From positions 1-25,537 of the forward strand of contig UQYH01000020.1 of the NCBI GenBank assembly GCA_900545185.1: a stretch of DNA of 25,537 bases. Reading direction: 5' to 3'. How positions within the stretch are numbered: the first letter of the stretch is position 1; each line of letters starts with the position of its first letter. Below the pieces are notes generated by a model. That model was not told the DNA's origin, ran no database searches, and saw only the letters and a program-made list of their open reading frames with translations. Origin of the DNA: an uncultured Eubacteriales bacterium (GTDB lineage: Bacteria > Bacillota > Clostridia > UBA1381 > UBA9506). Shown here piece by piece: positions 15,665-23,502 of the stretch. Position numbers and translations under genes: made by a program.

Positions 15665-15706
15665 CTAAAAAGTGAAAGACTCCTGCGCTTCACGCAAGAG
15701 CCTTTC
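15665..15706 (-). terminator. Terminator of the kinase-mutase operon
   Basis: On the minus strand GAAAGGCTCTTGCG pairs over 14 positions (two G-U) with CGCAGGAGTCTTTC around a 5-nt loop, followed by ACTTTTT. It lies 17 nt after the stop of the phosphohexomutase gene. Confidence 0.85.
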
Positions 15707-15722
15707 ATCCGTTTCCGACCGA

Positions 15723-17126
15723 TTACTCAGTCAAACCCAATGCACGTACCCAAATGTTTGTAATTTCTTTTGCCTGTTCCATGGTTTCCATTTCGCAGAA
15801 AACACGAATCAGCGGTTCGGTACCGGAAAAACGGGCAATAATCCAACCGCCGTTTTCAAAGTAAACCTTGCAGCCATCCTCATAGCTTACATGATCAATC
15901 TTTAAGCCAAAGTCAGGAAGCTCTTTTTTCACAAAAAGCGTCTCTGTTAACTCTTCTTTCTTCTCTTGAGAGAACTTGGTGTCAAACTCGCTCATTTCGC
16001 ACTTGCCGTACTTGGTATAAATTTCATTTAAAATTTCCGAAATCCGACGGCCGCAAACCGAAATCATCTCGACCAAAAGCGCCGAAGCAAAGATGCCGTC
16101 CTTGCCCTTAATGTGACCGCGTATGGCCAAACCGCCGCTGGATTCACCGCCGATCATCGCGTCTGTTTCATCCATTTTGGCCGAAATAAATTTAAAGCCG
16201 ACCGGTACTTCATGGCATTTTTGTCCATAGTCCACCGCAATCCGATCCAAAATGTGCGTTGTGGCGACATTGCGGACAATATCGCCCTTCCAGCCCTTAT
16301 ATTCCAGCAGGTAATAGCTTAACAGCGCCAAGATGGCATTGGGATGAATAAAGGTACCCTTATCATCAATAATACCGATTCGGTCGGCATCGCCGTCCGT
16401 ACCGATGCCCAGGTCATATCCCTGCTCTACGACCATATCGCGCAATTTGGAAAGCGTGTGTGCCGAAGGCGAAGGCAAACGGCCGCCAAACAGCGTATCA
16501 TGACGATCGTTAATAATATCCACTTCGCAGCGCGCCGTCATCAAAATTGTCTGCAAAGAGGTTTTGGAAACGCCGTACATGGGGTCTAACAAAATTTTAA
16601 GACCCGAATTACGGATGGATTCCATGTCTATCATTGCAATAATGCTGTCCAAATACTGATTGGTGGGATTCATCAAACGAATTAAGCCCTTTTGCACACC
16701 GGCCGCAAAGTCCATCCGCTGCACAGTAACACCGGCCGCAATCTGCGCTTCAAAGCCGCGTGTAATGGTCAGGTCTGCATCACGTCCGCCCTCGGTAAAC
16801 ACCTTTATACCGTTATATTCGGCCGGGTTGTGGCTGGCCGTAACCGCCATGCCGTATTTGGTGCCCATTGTTTTAACCGTAAACATAACAAGCGGCGTGG
16901 GCGCAATGCGGTCGATAAAGTGTACGCAAACACCGTTTGCAGCAAACACCTCTGCCGCCCACTGTGCAGCCATATCCGACAAAAAGCGTCTGTCATACCC
17001 GATGACGATGCCCTTTTTGTCATCCTTCATATTGTCGCTGATGGCCTGCGCCAAAAGCTGTACATTGCTGCGTGTAAACTCGTCACCGATGACGGCACGC
17101 CATCCGCCTGTTCCAAATTTAATCAT
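15723..17126 (-). CDS. Phosphoglucomutase/phosphomannomutase family protein
   Basis: This is a 467-aa alpha-D-phosphohexomutase that interconverts hexose-1-phosphate and hexose-6-phosphate through a phosphoserine. Landmarks are FGTGGWR at residues 4-10, the catalytic TASHNP with Ser98 (96-101), the metal loop GTDGDADRIG (242-251), the sugar-binding GGESSGGL (326-333) and the C-terminal phosphate loop SGTEPLIR. All four domains are present. Glucose versus mannose or another hexose cannot be decided from motifs. AAGGAG is 9 nt before the ATG. It follows the GHMP kinase gene by 35 nt, so it probably acts on that kinase's sugar-1-phosphate product. Confidence 0.92.
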   Translation of the reverse strand: MIKFGTGGWRAVIGDEFTRSNVQLLAQAISDNMKDDKKGIVIGYDRRFLSDMAAQWAAEVFAANGVCVHFIDRIAPTPLVMFTVKTMGTKYGMAVTASHNPAEYNGIKVFTEGGRDADLTITRGFEAQIAAGVTVQRMDFAAGVQKGLIRLMNPTNQYLDSIIAMIDMESIRNSGLKILLDPMYGVSKTSLQTILMTARCEVDIINDRHDTLFGGRLPSPSAHTLSKLRDMVVEQGYDLGIGTDGDADRIGIIDDKGTFIHPNAILALLSYYLLEYKGWKGDIVRNVATTHILDRIAVDYGQKCHEVPVGFKFISAKMDETDAMIGGESSGGLAIRGHIKGKDGIFASALLVEMISVCGRRISEILNEIYTKYGKCEMSEFDTKFSQEKKEELTETLFVKKELPDFGLKIDHVSYEDGCKVYFENGGWIIARFSGTEPLIRVFCEMETMEQAKEITNIWVRALGLTE

Positions 17127-17161
17127 GATTTTTTACTCCTTCTATCCACAAAATTTATGAA

Positions 17162-18274
17162 CTACTCTATCACGCCGTCACAGCGTACGCCCGTATCCTG
17201 ATGTATAATTTTGGCAGGATACCCAAGCGCGGAAATAGCTGCAACCACCGCGTCTGCCTTGTCGGCCTCGGCATATACGTAGCCGCATCCGCCGCCGCCG
17301 CTGCCGTTGACCTTGCCGCCCAATGCGCCGGCCGCCATAGCCGCCTCGATAACGGCGTCAATTTTAGGGGTCGAAACACCCAAACCGTCACGCAGATTTT
17401 CGTGATGTGCATACAAAAGCTTGCCCAGCCGTTTGGGGTCTACCTTATTTTGCAGCATTGCCTTGGCCTCGGTTAAAATTTTATAATTGCTGACATTGGC
17501 CAGCACGGCTTTTTTGTGCTTTTCATCCAAATCCGAAAGCAAATCCATGGTCTCGCGTCCGGCTGCCAATCCTTTTATGGTTGCGCCCGTTGCGCCAAGA
17601 CCCTCAAGCGTCGGTGTTTTGGCATCAGCCAGCACCTTGGTTGTGTTTTTCTGTTCTTTGGAATCAAATAAAATAAACACACCGGGAATCACGGTATCCA
17701 GCCGATGCGGTGTGGTTTTGCCGCCCGTAAAATCCAAATTCACCAAGCCGCCCAGCGCCGATGCATAATGATCCATCATGCCGCCCGGCTCGCCAAATTC
17801 TTCAACCTCGGCCAAATAGCCCAAATAGGCAATCTTTTCGGGATTTTCACCATCGGGATGCTCCATGGCCGTCAGCAGCGCTTTAATCAGCGCCACAATC
17901 ATGGTTGAGGATGAACACATGCCCTTACCGATGGGAATTTCGGAATCCATCACAATGTCGAATCCGCGCAGCGGATAGCCGCCGCGTTTTAATACATTCA
18001 CACTGGATTTTAAATAGTCGCGGTTGTTTTCATATGTAATCGGTTCGGCAAGGGAGATGCTTGTTTCTTCATAAGCCCCTTCCGTATTTTCCATCCCCAG
18101 CGTATCAATGCGGCTGTCACGGATTTTAATGTTGATCACATCCGTACCGTTGTCCTTAATCTTGGCCGAAAAACGCAGGTTGATGGCACAGGCAATCACT
18201 TCAAGCCCCAAATAGTCCTGGTGTTCGCCGAAAAGGCACAATCGGGATGGTGTTGAAACCTGATATGTTTTCAT
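17162..18274 (-). CDS. GHMP-family sugar kinase (galactokinase-like)
   Basis: This is a 370-aa GHMP kinase. Motif 1 is PSRLCLFGEHQDYLG (9-23), similar to the galactokinase GEHTDYNGG box. Motif 2, the phosphate loop, is IPIGKGMCSSSTM (113-125). Motif 3 is the C-terminal NGSGGGGCGYVYAE. DHYAS (168-172) has the position of the catalytic aspartate region. The signature resembles sugar-1-kinases (galacto-, fuco-, arabino- or N-acetylhexosamine type) more than isoprenoid kinases. The substrate is unknown. AAAGGAG lies 7 nt before the ATG. With the downstream mutase it suggests sugar to sugar-1-P to sugar-6-P, and the divergent AraC regulator is its likely controller. Confidence 0.85.
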   Translation of the reverse strand: MKTYQVSTPSRLCLFGEHQDYLGLEVIACAINLRFSAKIKDNGTDVINIKIRDSRIDTLGMENTEGAYEETSISLAEPITYENNRDYLKSSVNVLKRGGYPLRGFDIVMDSEIPIGKGMCSSSTMIVALIKALLTAMEHPDGENPEKIAYLGYLAEVEEFGEPGGMMDHYASALGGLVNLDFTGGKTTPHRLDTVIPGVFILFDSKEQKNTTKVLADAKTPTLEGLGATGATIKGLAAGRETMDLLSDLDEKHKKAVLANVSNYKILTEAKAMLQNKVDPKRLGKLLYAHHENLRDGLGVSTPKIDAVIEAAMAAGALGGKVNGSGGGGCGYVYAEADKADAVVAAISALGYPAKIIHQDTGVRCDGVIE

Positions 18275-18335
18275 AAAAATGCTCCTTTATGTTCAAATTT
18301 GTCCTTCTGCGGTTTTATATCGATTCTACTATTTT

Positions 18336-18364
18336 AGTATACCGTTTATTTTCTGTGTTGTCTT
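18336..18364 (-). promoter_or_regulatory. Promoter of the GHMP kinase-mutase operon
   Basis: On the minus strand AAGACA (18359-18364, four of six consensus) and TATACT (18336-18341) have a 17-nt spacer. It is back to back with the araC-type gene's promoter in the 171-nt divergent region. Confidence 0.6.
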
Positions 18365-18367
18365 TAT

Positions 18368-18415
18368 AAAAAACTGAAATCTTTTTATAATTTTCTTTAC
18401 AAAAGGCAGTTTTTT
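18368..18415. promoter_or_regulatory. Candidate operator: inverted AAAAAACTG/CAGTTTTTT
   Basis: Nine-base arms at 18368-18376 and 18407-18415 are separated by 30 nt and lie between the two divergent -35 regions, overlapping the spacer of the rightward promoter. The same AAAACTG/CAGTTTT arms recur at 20235-20262, just upstream of the SLH gene. Binding by the adjacent AraC-type regulator is inference. Confidence 0.4.
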
Positions 18416-18424
18416 CTTTATAAT
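18396..18424 (+). promoter_or_regulatory. Sigma-A promoter of the AraC-type regulator and CBM9-like gene
   Basis: TTTACA (18396-18401) and a perfect TATAAT (18419-18424) are spaced 17 nt apart. GGGAGG follows, about 7 nt before the ATG at 18446. Confidence 0.8.
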
Positions 18425-18445
18425 AGAATCACGGGAGGGAATAAC

Positions 18446-19627
18446 ATGCTGATTAATCTCACCTCAAAATCGTTTGCGGCGTTCGGCACTGTTTGCCCCG
18501 GCGGCCTGCATGAAGCCATGGGGCGGCTCGGACGGACGCTGATTAAAAACCGTTTGATTGATAAAACCAGCTTCCGAAGCCTTTATGTGCACGATAGTGA
18601 AAAAACCGTTCTGGACAAAACCGAGGGCACCGCTATTTTATTTTGCGGCCATACACCGGGCGAGCTGCATACCTTTTTGCTGGATAAAACCGTCATCTTA
18701 AATCCCGGCGTATATTACCACGTTTTGCCCCTTTTGGGCAAAGCACAGCTTGCGGTTTCCGCCACGCCGGGCACAAGGCTTGAAACAATCGGCGAGCAGG
18801 AAAAACCGGGCAGCATTTTACCGCTGATTGAACCTTCTGAAATTTTTACGCTGCTGTACCATGAGAAGGAGCGCGGATTTTCTTTTAAAGGCGAACGGCA
18901 CAATTTTTGGGAGCTGACCTATGTGGAGCGCGGCCGGCTGCACAACGTTGTGGACGGTACGGATTACGTGCTGCGTCAGGGTGAAGCAATGCTGTTTTTG
19001 CCGAATCAGTTTCACAGTCAATACGCCGAGCACGACCAGCGCGTTTTTTATACCACCGTCGGCTTTTCCATGCAGTTTCAAAATCCCGAATTTTTTAAGG
19101 GACGGATTTTTGAAACCGACCGCACAACGCGCGAATTGTGCCGCCATATGTTTGAAGAACGCGACTTTGGCCGCATTTACGGCAACGATTTGATTTTGTG
19201 TTATTTAAAGGAAATCATGATTCATCTGCTTCGATCGCAGCAGATGGAAACCGTTGTGAAAAACGTGCCGAAAGAATCACGACCGGCCATTGAAAACACC
19301 ATTGTTTCGGCTGCGGAGGAGTACGTTAAAAATCATATAGACAAGCGGATTACCGTTTCGGAAATTGCCGCAGCAATTCCCGTTTCCGAAACATACCTTT
19401 CTGCCCTGTTTAAAAAAAACACGGGCGAATCACTGAACCATTACATTAACATGCAAAAGCTCGGCCTTGCCAAGGACTATATTTTAAGCGGCCGATACAC
19501 ATTTACCCAAATTGCGCAAATGCTTGGCTATAACAGTGTCCATTATTTTTCGCAAAGCTTTAAACGCTATTTGGGCTTCACCCCGTCAGACTATGCTAAT
19601 TTATATAAAGGAGATATACCGACATGA
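18446..19627 (+). CDS. AraC-family regulator with a two-part N-terminal sensor
   Basis: This is a 393-aa transcriptional regulator. The C-terminus (about 285-390) is a double helix-turn-helix AraC domain: SEIAAAIPVSETYLSALFKK is the first and FTQIAQMLGYNSVHYFSQSFKR with GFTPSDY the second. Residues about 141-210 form a typical AraC cupin (FWELTYVERGRLHNVVDG, QGEAMLFLPNQFHSQY). An extra segment at 1-115, with LTSKSFAAFGTV, HTFLLDKTVILNPGVYYHVLPL and QLAVS, resembles the ureidoglycolate lyase/DUF4867-like cupin pattern. It makes the protein about 100 aa longer than standard AraC regulators. It is divergent from the GHMP kinase-mutase operon and overlaps the CBM9-like gene by 4 nt. It probably senses the sugar or a derivative. 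Confidence 0.9.
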   Translation: MLINLTSKSFAAFGTVCPGGLHEAMGRLGRTLIKNRLIDKTSFRSLYVHDSEKTVLDKTEGTAILFCGHTPGELHTFLLDKTVILNPGVYYHVLPLLGKAQLAVSATPGTRLETIGEQEKPGSILPLIEPSEIFTLLYHEKERGFSFKGERHNFWELTYVERGRLHNVVDGTDYVLRQGEAMLFLPNQFHSQYAEHDQRVFYTTVGFSMQFQNPEFFKGRIFETDRTTRELCRHMFEERDFGRIYGNDLILCYLKEIMIHLLRSQQMETVVKNVPKESRPAIENTIVSAAEEYVKNHIDKRITVSEIAAAIPVSETYLSALFKKNTGESLNHYINMQKLGLAKDYILSGRYTFTQIAQMLGYNSVHYFSQSFKRYLGFTPSDYANLYKGDIPT

Positions 19628-20223
19628 AAACCTACACCATTAAAAAAGCAAATGCCCCCATTACAGAAGAAAGCTTCGCCCATGCCAACGTTGCAAGGGT
19701 AGATTGCAGTCCCTGGCCCGACACGCTTTGCCCCTTTACCGTTGAAGCCCGTCTTTTGTATGATGACGAGGCCATTTATGTGAATATGGCTTGTGACGAA
19801 CACCCCGTTACGGCTGTGCATACCGAGCGTGATTCTGATGTTTACTGTGACAGCTGCATGGAATTTTTTCTTGCGCCCAATGCCGATGACGCAAGCTATA
19901 TTAATATAGAAATCAATGCCATCGGCACAATGCTGCTGCATCAGGGCTATGACCGTCACAATAACAAAAAACTGCCCGTTGCGGATGAAATTTTTGACAT
20001 TAAAACCGTAATCACCCAAAAGGGCTGGCAGCTGTTTTACAAGGTTCCCTTCTCATTTTTAACCGAATATTTCGGCAAGGTGACAGATACCATGCACGGC
20101 AACTTTTACAAATGCGGTGACGAAACACCGCACATGCATTATGCTATGTGGAGTCCGATTGATCTGCCGGAGCCGGACTATCACCGTCCCGAATTTTTCG
20201 GAGAAATTATTTTAGAAAAATAA
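19624..20223 (+). CDS. Cytoplasmic carbohydrate-binding family 9-like protein
   Basis: This is a 199-aa protein resembling the CBM9-like domain (CBM9_2 type). Visible markers are EARLLYDDEAIYVNMACDE, the SDVYCDSCMEFFLAPN strand pair, a YINIEINAIGTMLL strand and a late HRPEFFGEIILE ending. No signal peptide or membrane helix is present, so it appears to be cytoplasmic, unlike CBM9 modules of secreted xylanases. The ATG overlaps the stop of the AraC-type regulator (ATGA) with GGAG just upstream, so it is translationally coupled. This suggests a small-sugar binding or accessory role for the regulator or the divergent kinase. The exact function is unknown. Confidence 0.8.
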   Translation: MKTYTIKKANAPITEESFAHANVARVDCSPWPDTLCPFTVEARLLYDDEAIYVNMACDEHPVTAVHTERDSDVYCDSCMEFFLAPNADDASYINIEINAIGTMLLHQGYDRHNNKKLPVADEIFDIKTVITQKGWQLFYKVPFSFLTEYFGKVTDTMHGNFYKCGDETPHMHYAMWSPIDLPEPDYHRPEFFGEIILEK

Positions 20224-20234
20224 GTGTTTTTTTG

Positions 20235-20262
20235 CAGTTTTCACCTTTTTTTCTTAAAACTG
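20235..20262. promoter_or_regulatory. CAGTTTT/AAAACTG inverted repeat
   Basis: Seven-base arms at 20235-20241 and 20256-20262 are separated by a T-rich 14-nt stretch, just after the CBM9-like stop. It may be a weak terminator hairpin (no U-run follows on the plus strand) or a second copy of the operator-like arms seen at 18368-18415. Confidence 0.3.
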
Positions 20263-20300
20263 TTACACATAGAAATAAAAATTTGTTTGAAACTATTGCA

Positions 20301-20306
20301 TATAAT
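20301..20306 (+). promoter_or_regulatory. Possible -10 element of the SLH gene
   Basis: A perfect TATAAT lies 70 nt before the SLH gene's start. No convincing -35 is found at 16-18 nt, so it may depend on an activator. The rest of the 153-nt gap (20224-20376) shows only the inverted repeat described separately and a GGAGG site 6 nt before the ATG. Confidence 0.35.
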
Positions 20307-20376
20307 CTTTCATTCGTTCAAAAGACGTGTTATCGCGCCCGAAGGAATGTACACAAGCTTTATATGGAGGTAGTTT

Positions 20377-21513
20377 ATGAACAAAACACTAACCGCAGCC
20401 ATTTGCGCCGTTATTATGGCGCTTTCTGCCTGCATAACGCCGGTTTGGGCAGAACGCATTGACGATCCGCTGGTTGCCAACGATTTTATAAAAGAAACAC
20501 CTGTGAACACAACGCTGAATTTCACCATCCGTGACTTTACGGACAGTGTCAATCCGCCTTCGGGCGGCAGCCTTTCGCACATTACCGTTACGCAGCTGAC
20601 AAACAGCAGCGCGGGAACACTGCGCCTAGGCACAAACCCGGTCGCTTTAAACGACAATATTACGGCTGACCAATTGGATCGCTTAAATTTTGTACCGGTT
20701 AAGGATTATGAAGGAGAGGCCATTTTTACCTGGACGGCACATTACGGCACACAAAGCTCGCCATACCCATCGGCCGTTACCATTAAGGTCGGCGCCGGCG
20801 GCTCTGCACAGCCGGGCGCAACAGTCTCTCCCTCACCGTCTGCCGCGCCGCCGGCCTCATCCTCGCCTGTGCCTACGGCTTCGCCGGAAAACACGCAAAA
20901 GCCCCTGCAATATGAGGATATGCTGGAGCACTGGGGCGCTTATTCGGCCGGCATGCTGGCCGCAGAAGGACTAATTATCGGTGAAGAAATCGGCGGTCAC
21001 TTTTATTTTTATCCGCAAAAAATGTTAACCCGAATGGATTTTATCATTTTGGCAAACAGCGTGTTCGGCGTCAAAACAAAGGACAGTACAGCCGACAACC
21101 CGTTTGCGGATGAAGGTGTACCGTCCTATATGCTGCGCCAGGCCATCGCCGCGTACGAAGCCGGCATCATCACCGGCAGCAGTGAGGGCGGCAAACTGTT
21201 TTTGCACCCCTTTGACATGCTGACCCGTGCCGAAGCCGCAAAAATTTTAGATAACGGCTTAAAGCTTACGCACCCGGCAACCGATGAGCTTTCGTTCGCA
21301 GACAGCAGTTCTGTGCCCGGCTGGGCTGTTCAGGCCGTTAAAAATATGGAAGCTTACGGCATTGTAAAGGGGTACGAGGATAACACCTTCCGCCCGTATG
21401 ACAACATTACAAAAGCCCAAGCGGCAGAAATGCTGTATCAGGTCTTTAAATACCGCCAAAAGGTACAGCGCACGCAAAGCGTTTTTAATGCTGTGTTTTA
21501 TGGCACGGTATAA
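20377..21513 (+). CDS. Exported SLH-domain surface protein
   Basis: This is a 378-aa cell-surface protein. An N-terminal signal peptide (residues 1-25, ending VWA before Glu26) is present. An LSAC lipobox-like tetrad (16-19) makes a lipoprotein possible as well. Residues about 30-140 form a beta-rich cadherin/Ig-like module (AGTLRLGTNPVALNDNITADQLDRLNFVP, a pattern common in tandem surface repeats but single here). A Pro/Ser/Ala-rich linker covers 141-176. Three SLH repeats follow at about 178-235, 238-295 and 303-358, with MLTRMDF, MLTRAEA and NITKAQA motifs. SLH domains bind pyruvylated secondary cell-wall polysaccharide. GGAGG is 6 nt before the ATG. Its role is unknown, and it may be structural. 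Confidence 0.87.
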   Translation: MNKTLTAAICAVIMALSACITPVWAERIDDPLVANDFIKETPVNTTLNFTIRDFTDSVNPPSGGSLSHITVTQLTNSSAGTLRLGTNPVALNDNITADQLDRLNFVPVKDYEGEAIFTWTAHYGTQSSPYPSAVTIKVGAGGSAQPGATVSPSPSAAPPASSSPVPTASPENTQKPLQYEDMLEHWGAYSAGMLAAEGLIIGEEIGGHFYFYPQKMLTRMDFIILANSVFGVKTKDSTADNPFADEGVPSYMLRQAIAAYEAGIITGSSEGGKLFLHPFDMLTRAEAAKILDNGLKLTHPATDELSFADSSSVPGWAVQAVKNMEAYGIVKGYEDNTFRPYDNITKAQAAEMLYQVFKYRQKVQRTQSVFNAVFYGTV

Positions 21514-21530
21514 TATCGCTAACACAAACA

Positions 21531-21566
21531 GAGTTGTAGCAAAATGAAATCATTTTGCTACAACTC
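21531..21566. repeat. Perfect palindrome, 17-bp arms with a 2-nt centre
   Basis: Arms GAGTTGTAGCAAAATGA and TCATTTTGCTACAACTC flank AA. It lies 17 nt after the SLH stop. No T-run follows on either strand, so it is not a standard terminator, although it could fold as a strong hairpin in RNA. It could be an operator for the SDR gene or a small mobile palindrome. Confidence 0.75.
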
Positions 21567-21614
21567 CTTCCATGCATAGCATAACATCACATCATTCAGA
21601 AGGGATACATTTTC

Positions 21615-22349
21615 ATGAATCAAACCGCATTAATTACCGGCTCTTCACGCGGCATCGGCGCTGCTTGCGCAAAGCGTTTTGCAAAAGCAAGCTATAATGT
21701 TATGGTGCATTACAACACAAACCGAGCCAAGGCCGAAGCCATCTGCCGCGACATACTCGCCGACGGCGGCCGCGCCGCTTGCTTTGGGGCAGATATCAGC
21801 GATCCCGTACAGGCAGCCGCCTTGGTAAAGGCCGCCGAAAACGCCTTTGGTACGGTGGATGTTTTAATTAACAATGCCGGGATTGCACTGTATAAAATGT
21901 TTTGCGATACCACGCCAAGCGACTGGAACCATATTTTTTCGGTTAACGTAAACGGCATGGTGTATGTCACGCAAGCGGTTTTACCGGGGATGGTGCATCA
22001 AAAAGCCGGTAAAATCGTGAATCTATCCTCCATGTGGGGCATCACGGGCGGCTCGTGCGAGGTGGCATACTCCGCTTCCAAGGCGGCCGTCATCGGCTTT
22101 ACCAAAGCGCTGGCCAAGGAACTGGGGCCTTCGGGCATATTGGTCAACTGCGTTGCTCCGGGCGTTGTCGAAACCGAAATGAACGCCGCTTTAGATGAAG
22201 AAACGCGCAAAGCCTTAACGGACGAAACGCCGCTTGAAAAAATTGCACACCCCGATGAGATTGCCGAAGCCGTTTACTTTTTGGCTTCGCCGCAAAACAC
22301 CTTCACAACCGGTCAGGTGCTTAGCCCCAACGGCGGCATGGTGATATGA
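21615..22349 (+). CDS. SDR-family oxidoreductase (FabG-like)
   Basis: This is a 244-aa classical short-chain dehydrogenase/reductase. The NAD(P) loop is TGSSRGIG (8-15), followed by NNAG. The catalytic Ser is in VNLSSMWG, and YSASK supplies the Tyr and Lys. A basic/asparagine segment near residue 35 (NTNRAKAE) fits NADPH preference. FabG (3-oxoacyl-ACP reductase) is the closest general match, but no fatty acid genes are near, so a sugar or other ketone reductase is equally possible. GAAGGG lies about 10 nt before the ATG. The gene is alone between the palindrome and a bidirectional terminator. Confidence 0.88.
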   Translation: MNQTALITGSSRGIGAACAKRFAKASYNVMVHYNTNRAKAEAICRDILADGGRAACFGADISDPVQAAALVKAAENAFGTVDVLINNAGIALYKMFCDTTPSDWNHIFSVNVNGMVYVTQAVLPGMVHQKAGKIVNLSSMWGITGGSCEVAYSASKAAVIGFTKALAKELGPSGILVNCVAPGVVETEMNAALDEETRKALTDETPLEKIAHPDEIAEAVYFLASPQNTFTTGQVLSPNGGMVI

Positions 22350-22358
22350 TACATACAT

Positions 22359-22408
22359 AAAGCACTGCCGACGGGCATCTCTATCCGCTTACCCATCGGC
22401 AGTGCTTT
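22359..22408. terminator. Bidirectional terminator between the SDR gene and aroB
   Basis: AAAGCACTGCCGA (22359-22371) pairs perfectly with TCGGCAGTGCTTT (22396-22408). CGGG and CCCA inside extend partial pairing. It sits between two convergent genes. Confidence 0.85.
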
Positions 22409-22422
22409 CTCGGTTATGGCTT

Positions 22423-23493
22423 TTATAAAGCTTGTATTGCTTGAATAAACGCTTCTGCCTTTGTTTTTTCAACAAACCCTTCCCCGATTTTGTGCAGCAA
22501 AACGCAATGCAACAAGCCGTTTTGCATTTTTTTATCCAGCAGCATGGTTGTATCCCATCCGTCCGGCAAGGTTGCTTCTGTCGGCAGATGAAACTGCCAT
22601 AAAATGGCTTCAATTTTCTCGGCCGTTCCGGCTTCTGTTTTTCCTGTTCGTTCGCCCACCTGTGCTGCCAACACCATGCCGATGGCCACCGCCTTGCCAT
22701 GTGTGTAGGTTTTAAAGCCGTAGCCCTTTTCAATCACATGACCCATGGTATGACCGAAATTAAGCAGCATACGGCTGCCCGTATCCAGTTCGTCCGCCTC
22801 TACCACTTTACGTTTTGCATCACAGCAGGTAGCAATGACAGCCGGTAAAATTGCGTCCATGGCTGCGCGGCTGCCCGCCTGCGACAGCTGCCGAAACAGC
22901 TCCGCATCACAGATACAGCCGTATTTAATGACCTCTGCCATACCATCCGCAAAGTCCGAGTCCGTCAGGCTGCCAAGCACCGTCGGGTCAATTAAAACCA
23001 AACGCGGCTGGTAAAAACTGCCGACCAGATTTTTGCCCTCCGGCACGTTAACGCCCGTTTTGCCGCCGACAGAGCTATCCACCTGTGCCAGCAGCGTGGT
23101 GGGAATTTGCACAAACGGCACACCGCGGAACAAGGTTGCCGCAAAAAATCCTGCCACATCGCCAACCACACCGCCGCCTAAGGCAACCACCACATCGGAT
23201 CGCGTCATAGAAAAGGCAAACGCTTCGGTATACAGCCGTGCGATGCTCTCCAGTGTTTTAGAACCTTCTCCCGGCGCAAGACGTACCGCCTTCACCGCGT
23301 AGCCGCCTGCTTGCAGTGCTTCTGTCACGGTTGCTTCATACAGAGCCGCCACGGTGTCATCCGTTACCAAAATGACACGCCGCGGCGCCGGGCAAACCTT
23401 GTTAAGCTGCACCGCACAGTTTTGCAGCAGGCCGTTTTGAATCATAATCGGATAGCTGCGTTTACCCAAGCTTACTGTTAATTCTCTCATCAT
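22423..23493 (-). CDS. aroB: 3-dehydroquinate synthase
   Basis: This NAD- and zinc-dependent enzyme converts DAHP to 3-dehydroquinate, the second step of the shikimate pathway. The 356-aa length is standard. Motifs include LAPGEGSKTLE, the NAD-binding GGGVVGDVAGFFAATLFRG, PTTLLAQVDSSVGGKTGVN, the zinc ligand region EVIKYG, and NFGHTMGHVIEKG. Two adjacent ATG codons (23493 and 23490) follow AGGAGAGG. The second is better spaced. It starts 9 nt after tyrA ends and is the last gene of the aroF-tyrA-aroB unit in the window. Confidence 0.96.
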   Translation of the reverse strand: MMRELTVSLGKRSYPIMIQNGLLQNCAVQLNKVCPAPRRVILVTDDTVAALYEATVTEALQAGGYAVKAVRLAPGEGSKTLESIARLYTEAFAFSMTRSDVVVALGGGVVGDVAGFFAATLFRGVPFVQIPTTLLAQVDSSVGGKTGVNVPEGKNLVGSFYQPRLVLIDPTVLGSLTDSDFADGMAEVIKYGCICDAELFRQLSQAGSRAAMDAILPAVIATCCDAKRKVVEADELDTGSRMLLNFGHTMGHVIEKGYGFKTYTHGKAVAIGMVLAAQVGERTGKTEAGTAEKIEAILWQFHLPTEATLPDGWDTTMLLDKKMQNGLLHCVLLHKIGEGFVEKTKAEAFIQAIQAL

Positions 23494-23502
23494 GCACCTC
23501 TC

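Noticed and set aside
16660..17160. 166-codon plus-strand frame opposite the phosphohexomutase gene
   Set aside because: It is antisense to a fully conserved enzyme, and its composition follows the complementary codon pattern.
21615..22349. Naming the SDR gene fabG outright
   Set aside because: Motifs are shared by many SDR enzymes, and no fatty acid synthesis genes are adjacent, so the substrate cannot be assigned.
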